From Martinezella tropici (lineage in GTDB: Bacteria; Pseudomonadota; Alphaproteobacteria; Rhizobiales; Rhizobiaceae): a stretch of 64,000 nt of DNA. The stretch's first letter is position 1, and every line of letters starts with the position of its first letter. Positions 24,743 through 33,730 of the stretch are shown here, piece after piece. The DNA lies in the NCBI RefSeq assembly GCF_008370325.1, contig NZ_VNIP01000013.1, forward strand, positions 62,001 to 126,000, written 5' to 3'. The translations under genes and the position numbers were made by a program. The notes under the pieces are model-generated. The model was not told the DNA's origin. It saw nothing but the letters and a program-made list of their open reading frames with translations, and made no database searches.

Positions 24743-26545
24743 TCATGGAGCCGAGGAGGGGGCGGTCGACGCAAGCGCGGCAATATCCGCCTCGGCAGGT
24801 ACGGGAAGCCCCGCCGTCCGGGCATCGGCGATCAGTCGAGCGCGGTCCTCAGCGGTGAAGTTCCGTGCCTTGAGTTCGGCGACGATGTTCGGCGCGAAGT
24901 CCGGACGCATTCGGTCGAAGAGCGCGGCTTCCCGATGAGCGTCGTCAATCATGCCGGCGTCGGCGTAGATGACCGCGGCCACAGCGTGAAAGAGCGGAAA
25001 CTTCTGCAAGTCGGCCTGCTTGATGTTCATGACCGCAAGCGCGCGGTCGCGGAGCATGTAGGCGGCCAGCGCTCGATTGCCCTGATAATATCCACCACCA
25101 CCAGGATTGAGGGCAAGCGCACGGTCCAGCATCTCGGAGCCGCGCTTCCATTGCCCGCTCATCGCCACTCGTGTTCCAAATTCCCCGAGGAGTTCGGTGT
25201 CGTTGGGATTGATGGAGACGGCCTTCTCGCCGATGCGCAGCGCTTCCGGGACCTGCTGGTTGAAGAACAGGGCGGTCATCAGCGCCTGCTGGCCGCGGAC
25301 ATTGTCGGGATCGAGCTGGACGGCGCGCCGGGCGGCCTGAAGGCTGCGTTCGATGGGAGACGGAGCGCCCGCCATCGTGTTGAAACGGAAACGATCTTCG
25401 TCGAGATAGATGATCGAGAGCATGGCCCAACCCGTGGCGAAGGACGGGAAGCGCGCGACCGATGTTTCCAGACAGGCGCGCACATGCGCATGCCGCTCGG
25501 CGCTCAATTCTCCTCGATATCCATAAAATTCAAGGGCGCATTGATAGGTTCGAAGATCGTTCGGGGGCGGGTTTGTGGCGTCGGCTTTCGCCATAATGCC
25601 ATAGGGCTGTGCGATGGCCGTCGCCACCTTGTTGGCGACGTCGGACTGGATCGCGAACAGATCGCCCGACTGCGTGTCGTCGTCGTAGTCCTGCGACCAG
25701 AGGATTGCGCCGTTTTCCGTGTCGAGGACGCGCGCCGTGGCACGTATGCGGTTGCCTGACATGCGCACGCCGCCCGCTAACAGAAACCGCGCCCCGAGTT
25801 CCTTCCTGATCTGCGAGGGCGCGACGTCGGCAGGCAGGCTCTTCGACGTCTCCCGACCGAAAACCCTGATTTCCTTGAAGCGGGGAAGTGCCGTCAAAAG
25901 CTCTTCGGTCAGCCCAGCGGAATAGAGATCAGCGTCTCGACCGCCGCCCAGATTGGCGAAGGGAGCGACGACGAGCGTCGGCTGGTCGTGGCCGACACGG
26001 GATGAAAGCGCAAAAATATGGATGGCAGCCAAGAGGCCGATCGCGACGCCCGCGGCAAGGGTCAGGATAAGGGCCGCGGTGCTTACTCGCCAGTCGATGC
26101 GGCGGCGGGTGACTATGGTTGCGGGAGCAACTGTTTCAGGCGATCGGTCCACCTCGGCAGGCGCGGGTGTGACGGTCGTGAACGTCGGAACGTAACCGCC
26201 TTTGGGAATGTCGATGCGAACCAGGTCATCACGACCGGCGGTCAGGTAGTATCGCTCCAGTGCACGCCGCAGCTTGCCTGCTTCTATCCGGACGACAGGG
26301 TCATCCTGGGTGTAACCCTCGAACCGTTTGAACACTTCGACGGCGATCGTGTATCCCTTGATGCGATCGCCGCGACCCTCGAGTGCCTCCTGCACGACAT
26401 ACGTGAGGAATGCTGCGCTTCGGCCGACCTTGGGAAATTCCGGGCTCGCAACAATGCGTTCGAGCTGGGCTCTGACGGCCTCGGAATCGAGAGGAGGGCA
26501 ATGCAGCGACAAATCGTTTGACGGCACGGACGTCTGCATGGCCAT
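24743..26545 (-). CDS. Membrane-anchored TPR regulator, CadC/TolB-like
   Basis: About 600 residues from the ATG at 26545. The N-terminal region of about 130 residues ('FLTYVVQEALEGRGDRIKGYTIAVEVF', 'VRIEAGKLRRALERYY', 'RIDIPKGGYVPTF') is the domain found at the front of many rhizobial membrane regulators and cyclase-like proteins; it resembles a winged-helix module. One transmembrane helix follows ('ALILTLAAGVAIGLLAAIHIF'). Outside it come a TolB/FlgO-like domain ('LVVAPFANLGGGRDADLYSAGLTEELL') and TPR-like repeats to the end. It could bind DNA from the membrane in response to periplasmic signals. A copy of the 19-bp motif lies 130 bp upstream, consistent with autoregulation. Confidence 0.82.
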   Translation of the reverse strand: MAMQTSVPSNDLSLHCPPLDSEAVRAQLERIVASPEFPKVGRSAAFLTYVVQEALEGRGDRIKGYTIAVEVFKRFEGYTQDDPVVRIEAGKLRRALERYYLTAGRDDLVRIDIPKGGYVPTFTTVTPAPAEVDRSPETVAPATIVTRRRIDWRVSTAALILTLAAGVAIGLLAAIHIFALSSRVGHDQPTLVVAPFANLGGGRDADLYSAGLTEELLTALPRFKEIRVFGRETSKSLPADVAPSQIRKELGARFLLAGGVRMSGNRIRATARVLDTENGAILWSQDYDDDTQSGDLFAIQSDVANKVATAIAQPYGIMAKADATNPPPNDLRTYQCALEFYGYRGELSAERHAHVRACLETSVARFPSFATGWAMLSIIYLDEDRFRFNTMAGAPSPIERSLQAARRAVQLDPDNVRGQQALMTALFFNQQVPEALRIGEKAVSINPNDTELLGEFGTRVAMSGQWKRGSEMLDRALALNPGGGGYYQGNRALAAYMLRDRALAVMNIKQADLQKFPLFHAVAAVIYADAGMIDDAHREAALFDRMRPDFAPNIVAELKARNFTAEDRARLIADARTAGLPVPAEADIAALASTAPSSAP

Positions 26546-26679
26546 ATCCCCACCCACTCTCGAGAAACACGACTGCTCGAGATTTCTCTGCCCAATCACC
26601 GTTGCAACCTACCGTATATTAGCTGCGCAGTCCATGAGAGAGAACTTAACGATCCGATCAATCGATAGTCCGTCGAGAT

Positions 26680-26698
26680 GTAGCTTACAGTTATATAC
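26680..26698. promoter_or_regulatory. 19-bp palindromic motif, copy 2
   Basis: GTAGCTTACAGTTATATAC matches copy 1 at 16 of 19 positions. It lies between the TPR regulator gene (start 26545) and the divergent small gene at 26771, so it could control both. Confidence 0.5.
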
Positions 26699-26770
26699 TT
26701 GCATTGCTTTCGCCAAAGCACAGGATGAAGGTGCCGCCGTAGCGTGAACCCGCGCATTTGGGAGGTTCAA

Positions 26771-27055
26771 ATGGGCTTTGACGTGAGCTTCGCTAAAAGC
26801 CGGTTCCCTCTCCGAGCGGACGTGATCGACATGCTCGCACGCCGAAGCGAAAGCTTTCGTGAACTGTGCAACGACTTCGCGATTGCAGACCAGTTGCGTC
26901 AGGCGTGGCAGGGTAGCTCCGAACCGGGCGACGCGCAAAGGCACGCTGAGTTGGTGGAACTGGTCGATAGCCTACGAGCGGAAATCGCCGAGGCGGTCGA
27001 CAATGCCTCGGTCTTTCCGTTTCGCCGGAAAAGATCACATCCGTCACAAGCATGA
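26771..27055 (+). CDS. Small helical protein of unknown function
   Basis: 94 residues from the ATG at 26771, preceded by GGGAGG at a good distance. A GTG at 26744 would add nine residues but lacks a ribosome site. The protein is soluble and largely helical ('RADVIDMLARRSESFRELCNDFAIADQLRQAW', 'HAELVELVDSLRAEIAEAVDN') with a basic tail. No signal peptide or known domain is seen. It is divergent from the TPR regulator and 16 bp upstream of a small membrane protein, probably forming a two-gene operon. The paired gene arrangement suggests a shared function at the membrane, but nothing specific can be said. Confidence 0.75.
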   Translation: MGFDVSFAKSRFPLRADVIDMLARRSESFRELCNDFAIADQLRQAWQGSSEPGDAQRHAELVELVDSLRAEIAEAVDNASVFPFRRKRSHPSQA

Positions 27056-27071
27056 GCAGCGAAGCATGTGA

Positions 27072-27545
27072 ATGTCCAAACGGTTCCGCCCATCGAACGG
27101 CACACTCTATGCACTCTTGCTGGCGGGCCAGACCATCGCCGCCTCGGCATTGTTCATGAAGGTATTCCCGATCTTCCACGACGTATTGACCCATCTTGGA
27201 GAGCGGCTGACCCTGGACATTGCGGATCAGATCTCTATCACGGCAGTCGCGGTCACTCTTCACTGCTGCTACTGGATACGGCTTGGATGGGTCACCGTCA
27301 CTGTGCCCTTCAAGAGCACGCTCATCTCTCATCTATGTATCTTTATCGGGCGGCTCAGCTTCCTGTTTGGAGGCGCGCTCTTTTCGGCGGTTTTCTTCAG
27401 GCATGTCCCCGAACTGGATGTCCTTCCGACCTTCGAGCAATCGGCGGTAAAACTGTCTTACATCGCGCTGATCCTGTTCGGCCTCTTCTGCTATTCGCTC
27501 GAACTCGACCGTCTTGGAAAGGCGCTCGAACCGGATCCACTGTAG
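27072..27545 (+). CDS. Small four-helix membrane protein
   Basis: 157 residues. Four hydrophobic stretches are visible: 'LYALLLAGQTIAASALFMKVFPIF', 'ISITAVAVTLHCCYWIRLGW', 'LISHLCIFIGRLSFLFGGALFSAVFF' and 'AVKLSYIALILFGLFCYSLEL'. This predicts an integral inner-membrane protein with both ends in the cytoplasm. No family is recognised. It starts 16 bp after the small helical protein. Downstream lies a third copy of the 19-bp motif (27557-27575). Confidence 0.78.
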   Translation: MSKRFRPSNGTLYALLLAGQTIAASALFMKVFPIFHDVLTHLGERLTLDIADQISITAVAVTLHCCYWIRLGWVTVTVPFKSTLISHLCIFIGRLSFLFGGALFSAVFFRHVPELDVLPTFEQSAVKLSYIALILFGLFCYSLELDRLGKALEPDPL

Positions 27546-27903
27546 GCAGTCGTACCGTTGGTTACTGTAACCTACTTCCATTCCGCCTTGGGAAGCGCAA
27601 CGCATGGCGTCGAAGGTCAAAGTAGATCGAGGGAGAATTCCGCGTGGGCTCGGGTACCAATCTCAACAGACGTGCATTGTGGGCGGGATGCTGTCATCGG
27701 CGTTCTGTCGGCGGGCTCTCCGAAGCCATCGCTCGCGGGCGCCGTTCTCCCTATGCAGGACGGAGCTTCCCGATGCGACCGCTCTTCGGCGCGCCACGCG
27801 GCGCTCCACCATCGGGCCAAATCCCAAACACCAGCCGGGATCGCAAGAACCCGAGCGTTTACTGAAACTTGTTTCAAACGCAGGTCGATTAAGGAGCGAC
27901 GTC
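27546..27903. other. 358-bp upstream region of the yiaWV-like operon
   Basis: No gene was recognised. The region contains motif copy 3 at its left end and would carry the promoter of the DUF3302 gene. An in-frame extension of that gene to 27604 is Arg/Ser-rich and lacks conservation character. Confidence 0.4.
27557..27575. promoter_or_regulatory. 19-bp palindromic motif, copy 3
   Basis: GTTGGTTACTGTAACCTAC. Its core GGTTAC-T-GTAACC is a perfect palindrome, and it matches the reverse complement of copy 1 at 16 of 19 positions. It lies 12 bp after the membrane-protein stop and about 330 bp upstream of the DUF3302 gene. Confidence 0.5.
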
Positions 27904-28248
27904 ATGTTTCTCGACTATTTTGCGCTCGGCATTCTGCTCTTCGTGGTGCTGACGCTCTTCTACGGCATCATCGCGATCCACGATATTCCGCATCTTATCG
28001 CCAAGTCGCGCAACCATCCGCACCAGGATGCCATCCACATCGCCGGCTGGGTGAGCCTGTTCACGCTGCACGCCATATGGCCGTTCCTGTTCATCTGGGC
28101 GACGCTCTATCGCGAGGATCGCGGCTGGGGCATGCGTCCGGACGGCGTGCTCAAACCGGAAATCGAAGCCAATGCAGAGATTGCCCGCCTCCAGGCCCGC
28201 ATCGCCGAGCTTGAGGAGCAGCAACCGCGCACAAAGGGGAATGCCTGA
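27904..28248 (+). CDS. DUF3302 inner-membrane protein (YiaW-like)
   Basis: 114 residues. The N-terminal helix is 'LDYFALGILLFVVLTLFYGIIAIHDIPHLIAK', then 'HQDAIHIAGWVSLFTLHAIWPFLFIWATLYRE' gives a second span, and a coiled C-terminal tail follows ('EIEANAEIARLQARIAELEEQ'). This matches the DUF3302 family, represented by E. coli YiaW. The start at 27904 is preceded by AAGGAG. The stop overlaps the next start in TGATG, and that gene encodes a HlyD-type protein as in E. coli yiaW-yiaV. The pair probably builds a small envelope-spanning transport or stress device. Function is unproven. Confidence 0.85.
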   Translation: MFLDYFALGILLFVVLTLFYGIIAIHDIPHLIAKSRNHPHQDAIHIAGWVSLFTLHAIWPFLFIWATLYREDRGWGMRPDGVLKPEIEANAEIARLQARIAELEEQQPRTKGNA

Positions 28249-29405
28249 TGGATCTGCTCCTCATCCTCACCTATGCGGCGATCTGCATTGCGATCTTCAA
28301 GATCTTCAAGATCCCCGTCACCCAGTGGACGGTCTCCACGGCGGTGCTTGGGGGCATCTTCCTGATCGCGGGCCTCCTGCTGCTCATGAGCTACAATCAT
28401 CCCTATTCCGGAGATGGCCGCATCTACTTCACCTCGGCGCCGGTCATCCCAATCGTCGGCGGCCAGGTCGTGGAAGTGCCGGTAACGCCCAACACACCGC
28501 TGAAGAAGGGCGACGTGCTATTCCGCATCGATCCGCGTCCCTATCAATTCGCCGTCGACCAGAAGCGGGCAGCGTTTGCCGAGGCCGAGCGGACAGTGCT
28601 GCAGCTCAAGGCCGCACTTGATGCCGCTACCTCGGCAACCCACGGTGCCGCCGCCTCGCGCGACCGGGCGCAGCAGGCCTTCGAACGTATCGCGCAGTCC
28701 AATGAGAACGCCAAGGCCAGCGGCAGGGCCGGGGTCTATTCCGAACTTGAGGTCGACAACCGGCGCGGCATATATCTGACGGCAGAAGCGGCGTTCGCCA
28801 CGGCGCAGGCGCAGGAAACCCAGGCGAAGCTCGCCTATGAATCGGAGATAAATGGCACCAATCCGACCGTCGCCCGCATTCAAGCCGAGCTCAACAATGC
28901 GCTGTACGAGCTCGATGAGACGACTGTGCGGGCGCCGAGCGACGGCTATGTGACGCAGGTCTTCCTGCGGCCGGGCATGATGGCAAACCCGCTGCCGCTT
29001 CGGCCAGTCATGGTCTTCATCAACAGCGACGACCGCATGCTCGCGGCTGCCTTCATCCAGAATTCCCTGCAGCGCGTGCGCGTCGGAGACGAAGCCGAAG
29101 TTTCGTTCAAGGCCATTCCCGGCCGGGTTTTCAAGGCGAAGGTCGGCGGCATCATTGATGTCATGGCGCAGGGGCAGCTTCAGCCGTCCGGCGCGCTGAT
29201 CGACCCGCAAGCGCCCGAACGGCTCGCGCCGGGACTGACGCTGGCCAAGATCGAGATTCTGGATGATCTTTCCGCATATCAGCTTCCAGGTGGCGTCGTT
29301 GCCAGCGTCGCCGTCTATACCGAGCACTGGCACCACGTTGCGATCATGCGGAAGATCCTGCTGCGCATGAGTGCATGGATGAATTACGTGTTCCTGGAGC
29401 ATTAG
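28248..29405 (+). CDS. HlyD-family membrane fusion protein (YiaV-like)
   Basis: 385 residues. Two N-terminal hydrophobic segments anchor it in the inner membrane. A biotinyl-lipoyl-like half ('VIPIVGGQVVEVPVTPNTPLKKGDVLFRIDPRPY') is followed by a long helical hairpin (about residues 95-200, Ala/Glu-rich), the second lipoyl half ('DLDETTVRAPSDGYVTQVFLRPGMMAN' type) and a beta-barrel domain. Such adaptors link an inner-membrane pump to an outer-membrane channel. No pump or TolC gene is adjacent, which fits the orphan YiaW/YiaV arrangement. It is translationally coupled to the DUF3302 gene. Confidence 0.88.
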   Translation: MDLLLILTYAAICIAIFKIFKIPVTQWTVSTAVLGGIFLIAGLLLLMSYNHPYSGDGRIYFTSAPVIPIVGGQVVEVPVTPNTPLKKGDVLFRIDPRPYQFAVDQKRAAFAEAERTVLQLKAALDAATSATHGAAASRDRAQQAFERIAQSNENAKASGRAGVYSELEVDNRRGIYLTAEAAFATAQAQETQAKLAYESEINGTNPTVARIQAELNNALYELDETTVRAPSDGYVTQVFLRPGMMANPLPLRPVMVFINSDDRMLAAAFIQNSLQRVRVGDEAEVSFKAIPGRVFKAKVGGIIDVMAQGQLQPSGALIDPQAPERLAPGLTLAKIEILDDLSAYQLPGGVVASVAVYTEHWHHVAIMRKILLRMSAWMNYVFLEH

Positions 29406-29932
29406 AAGGGGATGTCGAAGCGCACGCTTTTCTGCATCCCACCGACAATGGGGTAGAGAGTTTCTGTTCGGCTCTCGCCGGAGCCCGAACACTCGCTCCG
29501 GCCGGCCAACAGAGTCGTCAACAGGTAGCTGGGGAACCGGCTGCTGCTGCAAAAAACGTGGGAGTTATCGATGTTCACAAGGCGCCTGTTTCTTTCCTCG
29601 AGTGTTTTGGCGCAAAATGTAAAGCGCAGGACGCCTTTTACTTTTAGAAAACGTGTGACGCGTCGATTGCAGGGGAGTACTGGCATGGCTCTGGTCGTTG
29701 ACTTCCGGCTCCGGCGCGTGCCAAGCCCGGCATGCTGATTAACAAACGGAACCTGCGGCCAGTTGCGCGCATAGTGCGGTCGTTCTCGATCGTAGCCGTA
29801 AGCCTTCCACAGGACCACGAAAAGGCCCGGCGAGAGCTGGGCGTCTTACATGTGCCTACCTCATCCGTTGACGCGAACAAGTCGCATGGCGGAGCGTCAG
29901 CATTCACGGGACTGCGCCAAAAGTCGGACGAG
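29406..29932. other. Gap before the porin gene
   Basis: No gene recognised. A stem-loop with 8-bp arms (GCCGGAGC 29477-29484 and GCTCCGGC 29495-29502) follows the HlyD-type gene by about 70 bp and may end its transcript, although no U-tract follows. The porin frame is open from 29732, but that extension has no signal peptide. Confidence 0.35.
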
Positions 29933-31165
29933 GTGGCATTTGGGCGCCACGTTCGGCGCTTTTGCATGATCTGCTTGTGTCTCTTGCGCTTGTTGTCGCC
30001 GGCCTTCGCACAGGAGGACGACGAGGACGAGGGGGAAGAAGATAGCGCTGTGTGCGACATCGATGTCGGTGGGTCCGGCTCGGAAAGCAAGCCCCTCAGC
30101 ACCACAAATGGCACGGGATTAAATCGCTATCTCGTCAACGGCATTTGCTATGATCTGTCCGGAAGCCTGCAGAGCACTGTGCAACGCACCAACGCTCCGG
30201 AGCCGCATCTAGGGCCCGGCTCAAGAACCACCCGCAGCTTCACCAGCGAAGCGGATTTGCGCCTCGAAGCCGCGCGGCTGACGGAAAGGGGACCTTTCAA
30301 GTTCGTCTTCGGGACTTCCTGGGGCTATAATACTGACAGTGGTTTTGATGCAGCGCCCACTTTGTCCGAAGCAACAATCGAATACGCAGGGGTTAAAGTT
30401 GGGTACGCCGAATCCCTCATGAACGCTTGGTCGGGCGATTTCCAGTTCACCGCGTCGTCGCCGTCGCTGAGCAGCTATCTGGCTTCTTACAAATACCAGA
30501 TCACTGACGGCCTGTCGTCCTCGGTGGCGGTCGAAGCTGGCCCACCGGCCAGCAACGGCGCGACCACCTGGGAATTCCCCAAGGAGCCGCCGTATTTCAC
30601 TGCGCAACTCCATTACGAAAAAGACGACTGGATCATGCAGATTTCGGCGGCCGTTCATCGGCAAGAGACGCCGGCCGCACTCTTGCACGATTCGTCGGCC
30701 GGCAGTCGATCCGGTTGGGCAGCGACTGCCGGCCTTACGGTGCCGGTTAGATTTGCCGGTGAAGACGACAATTTTAGCGCTAGCCTTGCCTACTCGGTAG
30801 ACGCGCCTGCTTTCCTCGGCACTGCGGCCGACGCCGATGCTTTCGCCGCACGTTTCCCCACCGTCGGGCCGATACAAGGCTGGAGCGGCGTCGCATCGTA
30901 CCATCACAAATGGTCGGACAAATGGGAGTCGAACGCGTTCGCAAGCTATATCGCGGTGAATCTCGACCTGTTCGCAACCAACCCCTCGATCACAACCAAG
31001 CGATACGGCATAAATTTGATCTATCAGCCGGCGGAAAAGTGGACGATCGGCGCAGAAGTGGATGCCCTCAGCACACATGTCGCGCTCGACGGCGCGATCG
31101 GTCTTGTTCCAGGTGCGAATTTGAAAGGAACAACAGGCTTCCTGTGGGTTAAACGTGAATTTTGA
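29933..31165 (+). CDS. Porin-like outer-membrane protein
   Basis: About 410 residues. A GTG at 29933 gives the most convincing signal peptide (MAFGRHVRRF, then 'CMICLCLLRLLSPAFA' before QEDDED) with GGACGAG just upstream. ATGs at 29732 and 29966 are alternatives. The mature part starts with an acidic segment (DEDEGEEDS) and 'CYDLSGSLQSTVQR', then amphipathic strands with alternating aromatic residues, ending in ...FLWVKREF with a terminal Phe. Layout and 'DLRLEAARLTERGPFKFVFGTSW' resemble the alphaproteobacterial porin family (Porin_2). It would let small solutes through the outer membrane. It stands alone after the HlyD-type gene. Confidence 0.72.
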   Translation: MAFGRHVRRFCMICLCLLRLLSPAFAQEDDEDEGEEDSAVCDIDVGGSGSESKPLSTTNGTGLNRYLVNGICYDLSGSLQSTVQRTNAPEPHLGPGSRTTRSFTSEADLRLEAARLTERGPFKFVFGTSWGYNTDSGFDAAPTLSEATIEYAGVKVGYAESLMNAWSGDFQFTASSPSLSSYLASYKYQITDGLSSSVAVEAGPPASNGATTWEFPKEPPYFTAQLHYEKDDWIMQISAAVHRQETPAALLHDSSAGSRSGWAATAGLTVPVRFAGEDDNFSASLAYSVDAPAFLGTAADADAFAARFPTVGPIQGWSGVASYHHKWSDKWESNAFASYIAVNLDLFATNPSITTKRYGINLIYQPAEKWTIGAEVDALSTHVALDGAIGLVPGANLKGTTGFLWVKREF

Positions 31166-31442
31166 ACGGCATGTGGCGTTGCCAGCCAAATTGCGACCCG
31201 AACCACTCCAGCGCTCCCCGCATTAGACGCTTCACACATTTTCTAGAGCATGTCGCCAGGCCGAGCACGAGGCCGCAACAGGCAGCGACGCCCGCTGACA
31301 CCCGCGGAATTAGGGGTCGCAAGCTCGAAATCCGTTCGTTTCATTTACCGGCCTCGGTTGTTTGCAGCGTAACATGCCGACCGCCGAAGGCGTTGAAAAG
31401 GGGATGGAGTGAATAGCCCCGAGTTTCGTAGACACCCTCGGG

Positions 31443-31652
31443 TTAGATTTTCTGCTGCTTTTCGAACTCTACGGGCGACAGCATCCCGTTCCTGACGTGT
31501 TTGCGTTTCGGGTTGTAGAACATTTCGATGTAGTCGAACACGTCCTGGCGAGCTTCATCGCGTGAACGGTAGACCCTGCGACGTATCCTCTCTCGCTTCA
31601 GAAGATTGACGAAGCTCTCGGCCACCGCATTGTCATGGCAGTTGCCGCGTCG
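31443..31652 (-). pseudogene. IS3-family transposase (OrfB) C-terminal fragment
   Basis: The minus strand ends a frame with 'RRGNCHDNAVAESFVNLL', then 'IEMFYNPKRKHVRNGMLS' and 'PVEFEKQQKI' before a TAG. This is the last 69 or so residues of an IS3-family integrase-type transposase, containing the DNAxxESF block and its catalytic Glu and the 'YN..R.H....LSP.EF' end. Upstream residues in the same frame are unrelated, so OrfA and most of OrfB are gone. No terminal repeats were found. It sits just downstream of the LysR gene at 31894 and marks an insertion scar. Confidence 0.8.
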
Positions 31653-31893
31653 GATTGACGAGGCGCGCACGATAACCCTCGAAATCAAAAGACTGTCGGT
31701 GGTATTGATCGATGAAAGGGCTGGATTGGCCCCGCGGGTTGCCTCCACCTTGTTCAAAGAGTTGTTTTCCGCGGGCCCGAGCGGCAAACTCGACCGATTT
31801 TTGTTGGATCGTCGCACACTTTGACGGCAGCAATCGATTGCCAAGCTGGAAACTGGAAGCGAGGCGGGCGGACACGAGTCGTTTACACTACCT

Positions 31894-32814
31894 CTACGCC
31901 GATCGTTCGTCTCCGTTGTCGACGCCCACCGCGCCCCCACTGACAGGCGGATTCCCAAAACACTCGATGAGCATTTCAGTGAGAATTCTGACTTTCCGGG
32001 AGGGATACTTGCTAGGCGGCCTCACGACGAAGATTGCGGCCGGCGGTATCGGATGACGCGTCATAATTGGCACGAGTGCGCCAGAAGAAATATGATCCGC
32101 AATCAGCGGTTCTGGCAAATAGGCGATCCCAATCCCATCCAGAGCGGCCGCTACGAGCGATATCGCATTGTCAGCTACGAAGCGTCCGTGGGGACGCACC
32201 CTGACAATCTTATCGCCATCCATGAATTGCCACGTCTCGGCGTCTCGCATAATGACATGGTGGTCCGCAATCTTGTCCGGTGTTTCGGGAGCGCCATGAG
32301 CCTCGATGTAGGCAGGACTTGCAACCAGCTTGCCGAAGATCGGTCCGACACGTTTTCCGACAAGGTTTGAATCTGGCAGGTGACCAAGTCGGATCGCGCA
32401 ATCAAAACCCTCTCCGACAAGATCTACGAAGCGATCAGTGTAGCAGGACTGAATTCGTAGTTGCGGGTGTCGGCGCGCCATCTGGGAGAGGACGGGAGCA
32501 AAATGCGTCGGACCAAATGATAGCGGCGCGGCTACGCGCATGCGGCCACGAAGCTCACCGGCAGGCAGGATCATTTCCCGCGCGACGTCCAGTTCGGCAG
32601 AAATACGGGCTGCGTGCTCTCTGAACGTGGCACCTGCTTCTGTCAGTGCTATGCCACGGGTCGTCCTCGCCAATAACTGTACGCCGAGCTCTGCCTCAAG
32701 CTGGGCTATCTTCCGGCTGACCATCGATTTTGAAATGCCCAAGCGCAGCGCTGCCGACGATACCCCGCCCGCATCAGCGACCTCGACGAATATCCTCAGA
32801 TCATCAAATTCCAA
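31894..32814 (-). CDS. LysR-family transcriptional regulator
   Basis: About 306 residues from a TTG at 32814 (GTG at 32817 is equally possible); AAGGA lies upstream. The frame is open to 32934 but the extra residues are Arg/Pro-rich and would overlap the promoter. HTH: 'LRIFVEVADAGGVSSAALRLGISKSMVSRKIAQLEAEL'. The effector domain contains 'GRMRVAAPLSFGPTHFAPVL', 'GFDCAIRLGHLPDSNLVGKR' and 'ALDGIGIAYLPEPLIA'. It is divergent from the isochorismatase-family gene at 32961, the common arrangement for a LysR activator and its target. The IS3 fragment lies 240 bp downstream. Confidence 0.88.
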   Translation of the reverse strand: MEFDDLRIFVEVADAGGVSSAALRLGISKSMVSRKIAQLEAELGVQLLARTTRGIALTEAGATFREHAARISAELDVAREMILPAGELRGRMRVAAPLSFGPTHFAPVLSQMARRHPQLRIQSCYTDRFVDLVGEGFDCAIRLGHLPDSNLVGKRVGPIFGKLVASPAYIEAHGAPETPDKIADHHVIMRDAETWQFMDGDKIVRVRPHGRFVADNAISLVAAALDGIGIAYLPEPLIADHISSGALVPIMTRHPIPPAAIFVVRPPSKYPSRKVRILTEMLIECFGNPPVSGGAVGVDNGDERSA

Positions 32815-32960
32815 CACGCGTTCCTTTTTTTGCAACAGGCCGTCACGCGACCGAGGACTACCGGGGCGCGGAAGAGAATGACAGGTTCCCGGCGGATGCC
32901 TCTCCGATGAGGGCATCCTCGCAATAAGCCTCAACGAACCGCCAATACAGGATGTATTTC

Positions 32961-33620
32961 ATGACCTTTCGCAACGGCCTCGATTCTCTCCTTCGTCCCG
33001 AAGATTCCGTTCTCGTTCTGATCGATCATCAGCCTTACCAGCTGACCAACCTCAATAGCCACGATCCTCAGACAGTCGTCAACAACACGACCGCGTTAGC
33101 AAAGCTGGCAAAAGCTTTCAATGTCCCGACCATCCTCACCAGCGTGATCGCTGATCGCGGTGGCAAGCTCTTCAAGCAAATCACGGACGTCTTCCCGGGG
33201 CAGGACGTGATCGACCGGACCTGGGTCAATACCTGGCAGGACGAGAAGGTGGTGGACCTGGTCAAGGAGACCGGCCGCAAGCAACTGATCATCGCAGGCC
33301 TATGGACCGAAGTCTGCGTGGCGATGCCGGCGATTCAGGCCGCCGGCGAAGGCTGGGACGTGACCGTCATTACCGACGCATCGGGCGGAAGCTCAACCGA
33401 GTCTCACCAGGTAGCCATCCAGCGGATGATTGCGGCCGGCGTCAACATGATGACCTGGATGGCTCTGGCTGGCGAATGGCAGCGTGACTGGGCGCGCACC
33501 GAGCACGTCGAAGAGCTGACGGAAGTGCTCATCTCGCATATGGCCGGCAGCGGCATCGCATATCTGTGGGAGCAGCAGTTGCTCAATACGCCGGTAACGA
33601 ACCCCCCAGCTGGGCTCTAA
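32961..33620 (+). CDS. Isochorismatase-family cysteine hydrolase (YcaC-like)
   Basis: About 219 residues. AGGA nine nt upstream favours the ATG at 32961 over 32952. The catalytic triad of the superfamily is visible: Asp in 'VLVLIDHQPYQL', Lys in the 'WVNTWQDEKVVDLV' region or nearby, and the nucleophilic Cys in 'LIIAGLWTEVCVAMPAIQA'. The long C-terminal part ('NMMTWMALAGEWQRDW', 'GSGIAYLWEQQLL') matches YcaC-type hydrolases rather than true isochorismatases. It probably cleaves an amide or related bond in a small cytoplasmic substrate, which is unknown. Divergent LysR gene upstream, outer-membrane channel gene downstream. Confidence 0.88.
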   Translation: MTFRNGLDSLLRPEDSVLVLIDHQPYQLTNLNSHDPQTVVNNTTALAKLAKAFNVPTILTSVIADRGGKLFKQITDVFPGQDVIDRTWVNTWQDEKVVDLVKETGRKQLIIAGLWTEVCVAMPAIQAAGEGWDVTVITDASGGSSTESHQVAIQRMIAAGVNMMTWMALAGEWQRDWARTEHVEELTEVLISHMAGSGIAYLWEQQLLNTPVTNPPAGL

Positions 33621-33730
33621 CACTCGACCGGGATGATGAGGATATCGATTAACGTTTGGCGAGAATTCGGACGGTTTGCCGATCCTCGTCGTCCCTCTTG
33701 CCTATGGCATATCGAGTATCGGGAACAGTG

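Noticed and set aside
31653..31893. Possible further IS3 sequence upstream of the transposase fragment
   Set aside because: Translations of both strands show no OrfA/OrfB motifs and no terminal repeats were found.
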